Positions 54,950-64,000 are shown, numbered from the stretch's first letter. The stretch is 64,000 bases of DNA from Beijerinckia sp. 28-YEA-48 (GCF_900104955.1 NZ_FNSI01000001.1:964001-1028000); one strand, 5' to 3'. The notes: a model not told the origin generated them from the letters alone. A program made the numbers and translations.

Positions 54950-56062
54950 ATGGGACCGTTTCCGCACGATGCGCCGCCTGCCACCATCAGCGCTGAGAAC
55001 CCGGCTGGTACAGATGGGTTTGAATTCGTTGAATTCGCCCATCCGGAACCGGAGAAACTGGAAGCCCTGTTCGCCCGCATGGGCTATGTGGCCGTGGCCA
55101 AGCACAAGACCAAAAACATCGCGATATGGCGCCAGGGTGACATCAATTACGTGATCAATGCGGAGCCGGGCTCCCATGCGATGACCTTCGCCGGTGAGCA
55201 CGGGCCGTGCGCCTCGGCCATGGCCTGGCGCGTGGTCGATGCCAAACATGCCTTCGATTACGCAGTGGGCAAGGGCGCGACGCCTTATGAGGGCAATGAT
55301 AAGATGCTCGATGCGCCGGCTATCGTCGGTATCGGCGGATCGCTGCTCTATTTCATCGACAGATATGGCGCCAAGGGCTTGGCCTATGAGGCGGAGTTCG
55401 ATTGGCTCGGCGCGCGTGATCCGCGCCCGGCTGGCGTCGGCTTCTATTATCTCGACCATCTCACCCACAATGTCGTTCGCGGCAATATGGACACGTGGTG
55501 GGATTTCTATCGCGAGAAATTTGGCTTCAAGCAGATCCATTATTTCGACATCGACGGGCGCATCACCGGCCTGGTTTCGCGCGCGATCACCTCGCCCTGC
55601 GGCAAGATTCGTATTCCGCTGAACGAGTCGAAGGACGAGAGCAGCCAGATCGTCGAATATCTGAAGAAGTATAAGGGCGAGGGCATTCAGCACATCGCGG
55701 TCGGCACCGACGGCATCTATGACGCGACCGACAAGCTCGCCGCAAACGGCCTGAAATTCATGCCGGGGCCGCCGGATACCTATTACGAAAAATCACACGC
55801 ACGCGTGCATGGCCATGACGAACCGATCGATCGCATGAAGACGCACGGCATTCTCATCGACGGCGAGGGCGTGATCGATGGCGGGATGACCAAGATCCTG
55901 CTGCAGATCTTTTCCAGGACGGTGATTGGGCCGATCTTCTTCGAATTCATTCAGCGCAAGGGCGATGAAGGTTTCGGCGAAGGCAATTTCCGCGCGCTGT
56001 TCGAGTCGATCGAGGAAGATCAGATCCGGCGTGGCGTGCTGAAGGGCGACAAGGCGGCGTAA
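54950..56062 (+). CDS. hppD: 4-hydroxyphenylpyruvate dioxygenase
   Basis: A 370-residue iron enzyme that converts 4-hydroxyphenylpyruvate to homogentisate in tyrosine breakdown. The 2-His-1-Glu iron ligands are H170 (YYLDHLTHNV), H248 (GIQHIAVGT) and E332 (FFEFIQRKGD), spaced as in known HPPDs. FGEGNFRALFESIEEDQ is the C-terminal helix. GGAGAGG precedes the ATG. It is divergent from a Lrp-type regulator. A hairpin overlaps its stop. No other homogentisate genes are in the window. Confidence 0.97.
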   Translation: MGPFPHDAPPATISAENPAGTDGFEFVEFAHPEPEKLEALFARMGYVAVAKHKTKNIAIWRQGDINYVINAEPGSHAMTFAGEHGPCASAMAWRVVDAKHAFDYAVGKGATPYEGNDKMLDAPAIVGIGGSLLYFIDRYGAKGLAYEAEFDWLGARDPRPAGVGFYYLDHLTHNVVRGNMDTWWDFYREKFGFKQIHYFDIDGRITGLVSRAITSPCGKIRIPLNESKDESSQIVEYLKKYKGEGIQHIAVGTDGIYDATDKLAANGLKFMPGPPDTYYEKSHARVHGHDEPIDRMKTHGILIDGEGVIDGGMTKILLQIFSRTVIGPIFFEFIQRKGDEGFGEGNFRALFESIEEDQIRRGVLKGDKAA

Positions 56063-56068
56063 GCCGCC
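56053..56068. terminator. Hairpin at the end of hppD
   Basis: GGCGGC and GCCGCC pair around the stop codon (loop GTAA). It lies between hppD and the convergent chorismate mutase gene. No T run follows, so its role is uncertain. Confidence 0.4.
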
Positions 56069-56070
56069 GT

Positions 56071-56385
56071 TCAGCGCGGCGGACGATCTGTCTCGCCGCG
56101 CGCAAGGTCGTGATGCCGGATCACTTCCTTGATGATGAAGGCCAGGAATTTTTCGGCAAAATCAGGATCGAGATGGGCATCTTGCGCCAGCTTGCGCAGT
56201 TTCTCGATCTGTCCTTTTTCACGCATCGGATCGGCCGACGGCAATTGAAGGCGCGCCTTCAATTCGCCGACCCGCTGCGTGCATTTGAACCGCTCGGCAA
56301 GAATATGAACCAGCGCTGCATCGAGATTATCGATGCTGTTGCGAAGGGTCTGCAGTTCGGCGGGCGTTGTCATTGTGTCTTTCAT
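56071..56385 (-). CDS. Chorismate mutase (AroQ type)
   Basis: A 104-residue all-helical chorismate mutase. LRNSIDNLDAALVHILAERFKCTQRVGELKARLQLP is helix one with the conserved Arg and Lys; EKLRKLAQDAHLDPDFAEKFLAFIIKEVIRHH follows. It makes prephenate for phenylalanine and tyrosine synthesis in the cytoplasm. Its start is next to the thiE stop, and the tail faces hppD. The start at 56385 is used; MTTPAEL at 56373 is an alternative. Confidence 0.92.
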   Translation of the reverse strand: MKDTMTTPAELQTLRNSIDNLDAALVHILAERFKCTQRVGELKARLQLPSADPMREKGQIEKLRKLAQDAHLDPDFAEKFLAFIIKEVIRHHDLARGETDRPPR

Positions 56386-57012
56386 CTAAAACAACCGCAT
56401 CACGTCTGCCGCCGCCGCCTTCGGATCATCGGCGCCGATAATGGCCGAGACGATGGCGAGGCCGTTGGCGCCAGCCTTCAGCACGTCGGCCGAATTGCTG
56501 GCCTTGAGGCCCCCGATGGCCATCACTGGCTTTTGTGTCAGCGCCCGTAAAGCCGTAAAGCCTTCAACCCCGAGCGGCGTCGCCGCATCGGCCTTGGTCG
56601 TCTGCGCATAGAGCGGGCCGATGCCGAGATAATCGGCCTGGCGCGCGTCCTCGCGTTCGATCTGCGTACGGTTGGTGATCGACAGGCCGATGATCTTTTG
56701 CACGCCGATGAGCTGGCGCACCTGCGCCACGGGCATATCGGTCTGGCCGACGTGCACACCTTCCGCATCGACGGCAAGCGCGATATCGACGCGATCGTTG
56801 ATGATCAACGGAACGTCGAGCGGCTGCAGCAGCGCTTTCAGCGCGCGCGCTTCTTCGAGAAACTGCCGTGTAGTGGCATCCTTCTCGCGCAATTGCACCA
56901 TGGTGACGCCGCCTGAGACCGCCGCGCCGACGACATCGACGAGGTTGCGGCCGTGCGACAGGCTACGGTCAGTGACGAGGCACAGCCGCCAGATTTTCGG
57001 ATCGAAACTCAT
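56386..57012 (-). CDS. thiE: Thiamine-phosphate synthase
   Basis: A 208-residue TIM-barrel enzyme that joins hydroxymethylpyrimidine diphosphate and thiazole phosphate to give thiamine phosphate. LCLVTDRSL, VQLREKDATTRQFLEEA, PLIINDRVDIALAVDAEGVHVGQTDMPVAQVR, and MAIGGLKASNSADVLKAGANGLAIVSAI are standard blocks. It overlaps thiM by 4 bases and is followed by the chorismate mutase gene with no gap. Confidence 0.95.
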   Translation of the reverse strand: MSFDPKIWRLCLVTDRSLSHGRNLVDVVGAAVSGGVTMVQLREKDATTRQFLEEARALKALLQPLDVPLIINDRVDIALAVDAEGVHVGQTDMPVAQVRQLIGVQKIIGLSITNRTQIEREDARQADYLGIGPLYAQTTKADAATPLGVEGFTALRALTQKPVMAIGGLKASNSADVLKAGANGLAIVSAIIGADDPKAAAADVMRLF

Positions 57013-57836
57013 AACTGTACTTTCAAGCGTGTGGCGATGTCGGCGGGCGTGATGGCATCGAGCGCATCGATGAAGGCGACGCGGAAGCTGCCGGGATGTT
57101 TGGTGGTTTCGGCGGCGATGTCGCCGGCGACGCCATAAACGGCGAGCGCGGCGATAGCCGCATCGAATGGCGGCGCGATGGCGAGGAAAGCGCCCATGAC
57201 GCTCGATAGAGAACAGCCCAGTGCAGTGACGCGGGTCATCAATGGCGAGCCGTTGGCGAGGCGCACGATCTGCTGGCCATCGGTGACGACATCGACTTCG
57301 CCGGTGGCGACGACGACGCAGCCGGCGCGTTGGGCCAGTTCAACGCAGAGCAGCTCGGCTTCGCTCGTCGTATTGGCGCTGTCGACGCCGCGCGGCGCGG
57401 CGCTGGCTGTCGTCAAGCCGGCGAGGCGGGCGATGGCCATGATCTCCGAGGCATTGCCGCGCAGGATGGCTGGGTGGTTTTCCATCAGTTCCAGGGCGAC
57501 ATCGTTACGATAGTCGGTTGCGCCAACGCCGACCGGATCGAACAGCCAGGGCCGGCCGAGCTGGCGGGCCGCCGTGGTCGCCACTTGCGCGGAGCGGGCG
57601 GTCTCGGCCGACAATGTGCCGATGTTGATGACGAGCGCGCCGGCCAGCGCCACGAATTGCGGTGACTCCTCAGGCGCATGGACCATGGCTGGCGAAGCGC
57701 CGACCGCCAGCAAGGCATTGGCGGCGATGTCCATGGAGACGTAATTGGTGATGTTTTGGACCAGGGGCCGAGCGGCCCGCATCTGGTCGAGCAGGGCGCC
57801 GCAACGCGTGGCGACGGTCCGGGCATCAATATCCAA
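57009..57836 (-). CDS. thiM: Hydroxyethylthiazole kinase
   Basis: A 275-residue kinase for salvage of the thiazole half of thiamine. LVQNITNYVSMDIAANALLAVGASPAMVHAPEE is the substrate region, WLFDPVGVGATDYRN, ILRGNASEIMAIA and TRVTALGCSLSSVMGAF follow; the last cysteine sits at the active site. The frame is open to 57899, but AGGAGG lies 8 bases before a TTG at 57836, which gives the normal family length. It is coupled to thiE. No TPP riboswitch is visible upstream. Confidence 0.94.
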   Translation of the reverse strand: MDIDARTVATRCGALLDQMRAARPLVQNITNYVSMDIAANALLAVGASPAMVHAPEESPQFVALAGALVINIGTLSAETARSAQVATTAARQLGRPWLFDPVGVGATDYRNDVALELMENHPAILRGNASEIMAIARLAGLTTASAAPRGVDSANTTSEAELLCVELAQRAGCVVVATGEVDVVTDGQQIVRLANGSPLMTRVTALGCSLSSVMGAFLAIAPPFDAAIAALAVYGVAGDIAAETTKHPGSFRVAFIDALDAITPADIATRLKVQL

Positions 57837-58010
57837 AGAATTTTCCTCCTGAGAATCTTCACACAAGCCTTGGGTGTGGTTCATATCATTGCCGTGCATG
57901 ATCTGTAAAACTATTTAAAATCAGTGTGGTAGCTAGGGATGAGCTTGGCAATCCGCTGCTCAAGGTCCTAATGTGCCCGCTGCTTTTGTAAAGAGACCGG
58001 GGCGGACACA

Positions 58011-59225
58011 ATGACAACAACAACGGCTGCCGTGCCCGATATCGATGATCGTACAGCCAAGAGCGCCATTCTGCGGCTGGCCATCGCCCAGGCTCTGGCC
58101 GGTGCCAATTCCACTGTGGTCATGACCACGGGGGGTATCGTCGGCTCGATGCTGGCGCCGCGCGCCGATCTGGCGACGCTGCCCGTCACGACCTTCGTCA
58201 TTGGCACGGCGCTGTCCACGCTTCCGGCGGGCTGGATCGCTCGCAACTATGGGCGACGCGCGTCGTTCATCGCCGGGGCCGTGTGTGGTGTGCTGATCGG
58301 TCTGATCGCCGCCTTCGCCATTTATATCGGGTCATTCGCGCTGTTCTGCTTCGGCACCTTTATCGGCGGTGCTTATCAGGCGGTGGCGCAATCCTTCCGT
58401 TTCGCGGCGACCGATGCGGCGAGCCCGGCGCTGCGCCCGAAGGCGCTCTCCTGGGTGATGATCGGTGGGATTTTCTCCGGCGTGCTGGGGCCGCAGCTGG
58501 TCAACACGACCATGGATTGGGCCATGCCCTATCTGTTCCTGGCGAGTTTTCTGGCGCAGTCGGTGGTCGCTCTGCTGTGCATGGCCGTTCTCAGCACGAT
58601 CGATATCCCGCGACCGGTGATGACGACACTGGCGGTCGGCCGTCCTCTCAAGGAGATTGCGCTGCAGCCGCGTTTCATCACGGCCGCTGCTTGCGGCATG
58701 GTTTCCTATGCGCTGATGAATCTGGTGATGACATCGGCGCCGTTGGCGATGAAAATGTGCGGGCTGCCGTTGTCGGATGCCAACTGGGGCATCCAATGGC
58801 ATGTGCTTGCCATGTATGCGCCAAGCTTTTTTACCGGCAGCCTGATCGCGCGCTATGGCGCGCCGCGGGTCGTCACTGTCGGTCTCGCCTTCACTGTGCT
58901 GGCCGCCATTTCCGGCCTGACTGGCATCACCGCCTGGCATTTCTGGATTGGCTTGATCCTGCTCGGCATCGGTTGGAACTTCGGTTTTGTCGGCGCTTCC
59001 GCCATGGTGATCGAAACCCATCGGCCGGAAGAGCGCAACAAAGTGCAGTCGTTCAACGACTTTCTGGTCTTCGGCTTCATGGCCATCGCCTCGTTCTCCT
59101 CCGGCCAGATGTTAGCCAATTCAGGCTGGGCGCTGGTCAATTGGGTTGTGTTCCCGCCCATCGCTCTAGCACTGCTGCTGTTGATCGCCACCGGCGCGTT
59201 CAAGCGCCGGGAGCGGGTGGCCTGA
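58011..59225 (+). CDS. MFS transporter (12 spans)
   Basis: A 404-residue facilitator with twelve spans. AGWIARNYGRRASFIAGAVCGVLIG is motif A, and FGTFIGGAYQAVAQSFRFAATDAA is characteristic of a family found in proteobacteria next to varied metabolic genes. Substrate unknown. It is divergent from the thiM operon with 174 bases between starts, so a link to thiamine precursor uptake is possible but unproven. Confidence 0.88.
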   Translation: MTTTTAAVPDIDDRTAKSAILRLAIAQALAGANSTVVMTTGGIVGSMLAPRADLATLPVTTFVIGTALSTLPAGWIARNYGRRASFIAGAVCGVLIGLIAAFAIYIGSFALFCFGTFIGGAYQAVAQSFRFAATDAASPALRPKALSWVMIGGIFSGVLGPQLVNTTMDWAMPYLFLASFLAQSVVALLCMAVLSTIDIPRPVMTTLAVGRPLKEIALQPRFITAAACGMVSYALMNLVMTSAPLAMKMCGLPLSDANWGIQWHVLAMYAPSFFTGSLIARYGAPRVVTVGLAFTVLAAISGLTGITAWHFWIGLILLGIGWNFGFVGASAMVIETHRPEERNKVQSFNDFLVFGFMAIASFSSGQMLANSGWALVNWVVFPPIALALLLLIATGAFKRRERVA

Positions 59226-59228
59226 TCG

Positions 59229-59341
59229 CTATTGGTCGCCTTTGGCGCCGGTCAGTTTGATCCGCCGTTCCGTGCGCGTCATGTCGGCGGCGATGACCTC
59301 GCTGAACGCCTGAGGCGTTGAGAAGATCGGTGACGTCCTTG
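59229..59341 (-). pseudogene. Possible C-terminal fragment of a Bug-type binding protein
   Basis: On the minus strand a 37-codon frame ends with TAG at 59229-59231 and contains PIFSTPQAFSEVIAADMTRTERRI. This resembles the C-terminal helix of Bug/TctC proteins (compare TPEGFKARVADDVAKWTKVV in the intact gene at 47952). An in-frame stop lies just upstream, and no start or signal is visible. It may be a gene remnant. The similarity is short, so the call is tentative. Confidence 0.35.
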
Positions 59342-59865
59342 GCTATTTTTTCCCGCCGAAGATTGGATCGTCAATCGGGATGGCCGCACATCGTGTCGAT
59401 GATTGCATCGTAGGATAGGGCGATTCCTCCGGCCGCCCCGGCATTCATCGAAACCGTCAGGTCCCATATCGCGGCGTTGTAAGTCGTCTTCCGCTCGGCA
59501 GGCCGGGGAGGTGGCTTAGGTTCCGCTGCCGCGCTTGTGTTGCCGTCGCGGTTCGCCGTGGTCTTGGTTTGCTGTGGGTCGATTGCTTGTATAGTATTGA
59601 TTTTTATGAATTTTATTGGATGTCTCGTCTGATTGCTCGTATCCAAGGTTGGTCGCGTTTTAAAGTGCACTGCACGTTTCCGGGTGCCAGAAAGCGGTGA
59701 ACAAGAAGCGGTTTGCCACCTTCAGCATTGCCTAACATTGCCGTTCAGGCATCTTTCTGGCATAGGCGGATTGGGTTGGCGGCCACCATGCTGACATAAT
59801 TACGATAGGGCCGCACGAATGGGCGGGCTTCTGTCCGTCTCGTGAACTGGAGAGGGCGGAGCTCA
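59342..59865. other. Intergenic region before hppA
   Basis: No convincing gene. A 99-codon minus-strand frame at 59371-59670 has Lys/Thr/Pro-rich composition unlike its neighbours and no ribosome-binding site. An 11-base palindrome GTGCACTGCAC is at 59665-59675. The stretch 59580-59640 is AT-rich, unlike most of the window. Confidence 0.5.
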
Positions 59866-61998
59866 ATGAGTCCAATTCTATGGATTATTGTCGGCGGCTT
59901 GCTGTCGATTGTGTATGGCGTTGTTACCGTTTCCGCGCTGATGAAGGCTGATGCCGGCTCGCAGCGCATGCAGGAAATCTCGGATGCGGTCGCTGAAGGC
60001 GCGCAGGCTTATCTCAAGCGTCAGTATCTATCGATTTCCATTGTCGGCATCGTCATCTTTCTTGCACTTGGCTATTGGCTCGGCTGGCTGGTTGGTATCG
60101 GCTTCCTGATCGGCGCCGTGCTGTCGGGGGCTGCTGGCTTCATCGGCATGAACGTCTCGGTTCGCGCCAACGTGCGCACGGCGCAGGCGGCGACGAAGTC
60201 GCTGGGCGCAGGTCTCGACATCGCCTTCAAAGCGGGCGCTGTGACCGGCATGCTGGTCGCCGGTCTCGCCCTTCTCGGCGTTGCCGTCTACTACTGGGTG
60301 CTCACCGGTCCGCTTGGATTGCAGATCGCCAATCGCACGGTCATCGATTCCCTGGTGGCGCTCGGCTTCGGCGCTTCGCTGATCTCGATCTTCGCGCGTC
60401 TCGGCGGCGGCATCTTCACCAAGGGCGCTGACGTCGGCGCCGATCTGGTCGGCAAGGTGGAAGCTGGCATTCCGGAAGATGATCCGCGTAACCCCGCCAC
60501 CATCGCCGACAACGTCGGTGACAATGTCGGCGATTGCGCCGGCATGGCGGCCGATTTGTTCGAGACCTATGCGGTGACCGTGGTCGCCACCATGGTGCTT
60601 GGCGCGATCTTCTTCGCCAAACAGGCGGTGCTTGGCAGCGCCATGCTCTATCCGCTGGCGATCTGCGCCACCTGCATCGTGACCTCGATCATCGGCACCT
60701 ACTTCGTCAAGCTGGGCGCCAACAATTCGATCATGGGCGCGCTCTACAAAGGCCTCATCGTCACGGGTGTGTTGTCCGTCGGCGGTCTTGCCCTGGCGAC
60801 CCACCTGCTGATCGGCTGGGGCGAAATGGGTAGGGTTGCTGGCCAGTCGATCACCGGCACCAACCTGTTCGTCTGCGGCGTCATCGGTCTGATCGTCACC
60901 GGCCTGATCGTCTGGGTGACGGAATATTATACCGCGACCGGCAAGCGTCCGGTCGTCTCCATCGCCCAGGCGTCTGTCACGGGCCATGGCACCAACGTGA
61001 TCCAGGGTCTGGCCGTGTCGCTTGAATCGACGGCGCTGCCGGCCATGGTCATCGTCGGCGGCATCATCGCGACATCGCAGCTCGCGGGCCTCTACGGCAC
61101 CGCGATCGCGGTCACCACCATGCTGGGTATCGCCGGCATGATCGTGGCGCTCGACGCCTTCGGTCCGGTCACCGACAATGCCGGTGGCATTGCCGAAATG
61201 GCCGGCCTGCCGAAGGAAGTGCGTCACTCGACCGATGCGCTCGACGCGGTCGGCAACACCACCAAGGCCGTCACCAAGGGCTATGCCATCGGTTCGGCCG
61301 GCCTTGGCGCGCTGGTGCTGTTTGCTGCCTATACCAACGATCTGCAGGCGTTCATCGATGAAGGCCGTCCCTACTTCAAGGACGTTGGCAAGGTCTCGTT
61401 CGACCTGGCGAACCCCTATGTCGTGGCCGGTCTGATCTTCGGCGGTCTGATCCCCTATCTGTTCGGTGGCATCGCCATGACGGCGGTGGGTCGCGCAGCG
61501 GGCTCGGTGGTCGAGGAAGTGCGGCGGCAGTTCAAGGAAATGCCTGGCATCATGCAGGGCACGCAGCGTCCGGATTACGGCCGCGCCGTGGACATGCTGA
61601 CCAAGGCGGCGATCAAGGAAATGATCATTCCGTCGCTGCTGCCGGTGCTTGCACCGTTCGTCGCTTACTTCGGCGTGCTGTGGATCTCGGGCTCGAAGGC
61701 CAATGCTTTCGCGGCACTCGGCGCTTCGCTGCTCGGCGTGATCGTCAACGGCCTCTTCGTCGCCATCTCGATGACCTCGGGCGGCGGCGCTTGGGACAAT
61801 GCCAAGAAGAGCTTTGAAGACGGCTTCGTCGACAAGGACGGCGTCAAGCATCTGAAGGGTAGCGAGGCCCATAAGGCTTCCGTCACCGGCGACACCGTCG
61901 GCGACCCCTACAAGGATACGGCGGGTCCCGCCGTCAATCCCGCGATCAAGATCACCAATATCGTCGCGCTGCTGCTGCTCGCCATTCTGGCGCATTAG
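59866..61998 (+). CDS. hppA: Proton-pumping membrane pyrophosphatase, K+-independent
   Basis: A 710-residue, 16-span pump that splits pyrophosphate and moves protons out of the cytoplasm. The substrate block [39 protein letters not shown] is intact, and a second acidic block [18 protein letters not shown] is present. GNTTKA with Lys467 replaces the alanine of K+-dependent enzymes, so it should not need potassium. GGAGAGGG precedes the ATG at 59866; the TTG-like starts upstream are weaker. A strong terminator follows. Confidence 0.97.
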   Translation: MSPILWIIVGGLLSIVYGVVTVSALMKADAGSQRMQEISDAVAEGAQAYLKRQYLSISIVGIVIFLALGYWLGWLVGIGFLIGAVLSGAAGFIGMNVSVRANVRTAQAATKSLGAGLDIAFKAGAVTGMLVAGLALLGVAVYYWVLTGPLGLQIANRTVIDSLVALGFGASLISIFARLGGGIFTKGADVGADLVGKVEAGIPEDDPRNPATIADNVGDNVGDCAGMAADLFETYAVTVVATMVLGAIFFAKQAVLGSAMLYPLAICATCIVTSIIGTYFVKLGANNSIMGALYKGLIVTGVLSVGGLALATHLLIGWGEMGRVAGQSITGTNLFVCGVIGLIVTGLIVWVTEYYTATGKRPVVSIAQASVTGHGTNVIQGLAVSLESTALPAMVIVGGIIATSQLAGLYGTAIAVTTMLGIAGMIVALDAFGPVTDNAGGIAEMAGLPKEVRHSTDALDAVGNTTKAVTKGYAIGSAGLGALVLFAAYTNDLQAFIDEGRPYFKDVGKVSFDLANPYVVAGLIFGGLIPYLFGGIAMTAVGRAAGSVVEEVRRQFKEMPGIMQGTQRPDYGRAVDMLTKAAIKEMIIPSLLPVLAPFVAYFGVLWISGSKANAFAALGASLLGVIVNGLFVAISMTSGGGAWDNAKKSFEDGFVDKDGVKHLKGSEAHKASVTGDTVGDPYKDTAGPAVNPAIKITNIVALLLLAILAH

Positions 61999-62036
61999 TT
62001 TTCTGTTTAGACGCCGCACGGCCCATAGAACGAACG

Positions 62037-62063
62037 AAGGGCGGGGGAGACCCCGCCCTTTTT
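62037..62063 (+). terminator. Rho-independent terminator after hppA
   Basis: AAGGGCGGGG and CCCCGCCCTT pair with a GAGA loop, followed by TTTTT. It lies 39 bases after the hppA stop. Confidence 0.95.
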
Positions 62064-62132
62064 CGTGGTTATTCAAAGGTTAACAAGGCGGCCGCCGGGT
62101 TCATAAAGCTGTGCTTTAGGCGAGCTAGTTTT

Positions 62133-62154
62133 GCCTCCGTAACTCCACGGAGGC
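62133..62154 (+). promoter_or_regulatory. Hairpin that covers the ribosome-binding site of pit
   Basis: GCCTCCGT (62133-62140) and ACGGAGGC (62147-62154) form a perfect 8-base-pair stem with a 6-base loop. The Shine-Dalgarno GGAGG (62149-62153) lies inside the 3' arm, and the ATG follows at 62160. Closed, the stem would block ribosomes, so translation may depend on temperature, a ligand or a protein. Confidence 0.6.
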
Positions 62155-62159
62155 GGGCA

Positions 62160-63782
62160 ATGACAAACATTACAATGCCGGGAGGCATGGCGACAGAACA
62201 GCCGCAAGGCCAACGGCCATCCCTTGAGACCGGGATCAGTCCTCTCACTCTTCTCATTCTTTTCAGCGTTATTGCGATCGGGCTGTTTTATGTGGCCTGG
62301 AGCATCCGCACCGACGTTATCGACGCTGGCGTGCCGGCGACGACCTGGGCGCCGTTCCTGCTGCTCGGCGTGGCGCTGCTGATCGCGCTGGGCTTTGAAT
62401 TCGTCAACGGCTTCCATGACACCGCCAACGCGGTGGCGACGGTGATCTACACCCATTCGCTGCCGGCCAATTTCGCGGTCATGTGGTCGGGCTTCTTCAA
62501 CTTCCTCGGCGTGCTGATGTCGACGGGGGCGGTGGCCTTTGGCATCGTCTCGCTGCTGCCGGTCGAACTGATCCTGCAGGTCGGCAGCAGCGCCGGCTTC
62601 GCCATGGTGTTCGCGCTGCTCGTCGCCGCCATCGCTTGGAACCTCGGCACGTGGTGGCTCGGCCTGCCGGCTTCGTCCTCGCATACGCTGATCGGCTCGA
62701 TCATCGGTGTCGGCGTCGCCAATGCGATGATGCGTGGGCGCGACGGCACTTCGGGCGTTGACTGGTCGAAGGCGACCGAAATCGGCTATGCGCTGTTGCT
62801 GTCGCCGCTCGTCGGCTTCGGTCTTGCCGCGGCTTTGTTCCTGGCCATGAAGGTGCTCATCAAGAATAAGGCGCTTTACGAAGCGCCGAAAGGCAATCAG
62901 CCGCCGCCGTGGTGGATCCGCGGCCTGCTGGTCTTCACCTGCACCGGCGTGTCCTTCGCTCACGGCTCGAACGACGGTCAGAAGGGCATGGGCCTGATCA
63001 TGCTGATCCTGATCGGCACGGTGCCGACGGCCTATGCGCTCAACCGCTCGCTGCCGGAAAGCGAATTGGCTGCGTTCCACAGCCGTTCGGAATCGGCGTC
63101 GAGAGTGGTGCAGGAAAAGGGCTACGGCCATGCGATCATCGGCGATCCGCGCCCGGCGGTGACGGCCTATGTCACCGAGCACAAGATCAGCGAAGGCACT
63201 TATCCGTCGCTGGCCGTGTTGCTCACGGACATTTCGCGGCAGATCAATGATCACGGCACGATGAACAAGATCCCCGCTGCCGCGGTCGGCAACACCCGTA
63301 ACGACATGTATCTCGCGTCCGAGGCGATCCGCTTCCTGATGAAGGATAAGGAGAACGATCTCAGCGCCGGCGATGTGAAGGTGCTCAAGGAGTACAAGGA
63401 GTCGCTCGATGCGGCGACGCGCTTCATCCCGACCTGGGTGAAAGTGGCGGTCGCCATCGCGCTGGGGCTCGGGACGATGATCGGCTGGAAGCGGATCGTC
63501 GTCACCGTGGGCGAAAAGATCGGCAAGACGCATCTGACTTACGCGCAGGGCGCTTCGGCCGAATTGGTGGCGATGGCCACGATTTTTGCCGCCGACAATT
63601 ACGGCCTGCCGGTGTCGACAACTCATGTGTTGTCGTCAGGCGTGGCGGGCACGATGGCGGCGAACAAGTCGGGCTTGCAATTGTCGACGGTGCGCAATCT
63701 GGCGCTGGCCTGGGTGCTCACCCTGCCGGCGGCGATCCTGCTGTCGGGGTCGCTGTACTACATCTTCTCGCATATCTTCTAA
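62160..63782 (+). CDS. pit: Inorganic phosphate transporter, PiT family
   Basis: A 540-residue carrier that co-transports metal-phosphate with protons or sodium. The two PiT signatures are FEFVNGFHDTANAVATVIYT near the N-terminus and TCTGVSFAHGSNDGQKGMGL in the middle, with LPASSSHTLIGSIIG and LPVSTTHVLSSGVAG as the paired half-repeats. About ten spans flank a long cytoplasmic loop (residues 300-420). It is low-affinity in most bacteria. It lies 160 bases after hppA, with a separate hairpin leader. Confidence 0.95.
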   Translation: MTNITMPGGMATEQPQGQRPSLETGISPLTLLILFSVIAIGLFYVAWSIRTDVIDAGVPATTWAPFLLLGVALLIALGFEFVNGFHDTANAVATVIYTHSLPANFAVMWSGFFNFLGVLMSTGAVAFGIVSLLPVELILQVGSSAGFAMVFALLVAAIAWNLGTWWLGLPASSSHTLIGSIIGVGVANAMMRGRDGTSGVDWSKATEIGYALLLSPLVGFGLAAALFLAMKVLIKNKALYEAPKGNQPPPWWIRGLLVFTCTGVSFAHGSNDGQKGMGLIMLILIGTVPTAYALNRSLPESELAAFHSRSESASRVVQEKGYGHAIIGDPRPAVTAYVTEHKISEGTYPSLAVLLTDISRQINDHGTMNKIPAAAVGNTRNDMYLASEAIRFLMKDKENDLSAGDVKVLKEYKESLDAATRFIPTWVKVAVAIALGLGTMIGWKRIVVTVGEKIGKTHLTYAQGASAELVAMATIFAADNYGLPVSTTHVLSSGVAGTMAANKSGLQLSTVRNLALAWVLTLPAAILLSGSLYYIFSHIF

Positions 63783-63828
63783 GCGATGTGCCGGCGCGGG
63801 TGGGAAACCGTCCGTGCCGGCTACAGCC

Positions 63829-64000
63829 ATGCACGACACACTCTCTTCCCAAAATCGCGAAGCCGTGGTCTTCGCCTATCGCTTCGACGAGAGCGGACGC
63901 GCCAGCGCGCTGGCGGGTTGTAGCGTCGATGAACTTGCCTCGACGGCACGCGGCTTCGTCTGGGTGCATCTCAATCTGGCCGACGTGCGGGCGCGCAAAT
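63829..64000 (+). CDS. CorA/ZntB-type metal transporter, N-terminal part (cut by window)
   Basis: The first 57 codons of a gene that continues beyond the window. REAVVFAYRFDESGRA and FVWVHLNLADVRAR match the opening of ZntB/CorA-type divalent-metal transporters (in ZntB, ...WVHLDLNDP...). No stop is reached. It begins 46 bases after pit on the same strand. Confidence 0.72.
   Translation, partial: MHDTLSSQNREAVVFAYRFDESGRASALAGCSVDELASTARGFVWVHLNLADVRARK

Noticed and set aside
57837..58010. TPP riboswitch before thiM
   Set aside because: I could not find the conserved CTGAGA or the matching second-helix motif.
59371..59670. 99-codon minus-strand frame before hppA
   Set aside because: Composition is unlike neighbours, there is no ribosome-binding site, and part is in an AT-rich low-complexity stretch.

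Overview
This is a gene-dense, roughly 60% GC stretch of a bacterial chromosome. The gene content and order point to an alphaproteobacterium of the order Hyphomicrobiales (Rhizobiales): glyA-nrdR-ribD-ribH-nusB-thiL in a row, hemB beside a MarR regulator of the LdtR type, bacterial aspartate/glutamate leucyltransferase, betaine-lipid genes btaAB, and a K+-independent proton pyrophosphatase. The genus cannot be fixed from the sequence alone. No rRNA, complete tRNA, phage, insertion sequence or CRISPR array is visible.

Left third (0-18 kb): a dodecin; a Tat-exported flavoprotein whose D-amino-acid-oxidase fold appears circularly permuted; a methyltransferase and glycosyltransferase pair; a two-domain DUF3592 membrane protein that seems to start at CTG; bpt; a GST; an MFS exporter divergent from a LysR regulator; an RDD protein; an esterase; a membrane diguanylate cyclase; a VanX-like dipeptidase; and btaA-btaB with a Pho-box-like array upstream. 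A 53-residue membrane protein and a site-2 protease with CBS domains follow.

Middle (18-37 kb): a GIY-YIG nuclease gene tightly enclosed by inverted palindromic repeats whose relatives recur nearby without a gene. Then come hemB, a DUF6163 protein and ldtR; a small two-gene unit; a membrane hydrolase; and an AraC regulator, a cysteine hydrolase and an IclR regulator. A sulfatase with an orphan Bug-type binding protein is transcribed away from a self-sufficient cytochrome P450, across two abutting palindromes. A secreted phosphatase, two related small helical proteins, a structured-RNA candidate and the L,D-transpeptidase ldtP end this part.

Right part (37-64 kb): a bo3-type quinol oxidase operon in which subunits I and III are fused; a DUF3311/SSS monocarboxylate permease pair; an MFS exporter and TetR regulator with two operators between them; an amidohydrolase with a second orphan Bug protein; the glyA-to-thiL block without ribE; an Lrp-type regulator divergent from hppD; chorismate mutase-thiE-thiM; an MFS transporter; a decayed fragment; hppA; a PiT phosphate carrier whose ribosome-binding site sits in a hairpin; and the start of a CorA/ZntB-type transporter cut by the window end.

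Two themes run through the window. One is phosphorus economy (btaAB with Pho boxes, pit, hppA and a secreted phosphatase). The other is cell-wall control (ldtR, ldtP and a VanX-like dipeptidase). All functions are read from motifs and family memory; no database search was possible.
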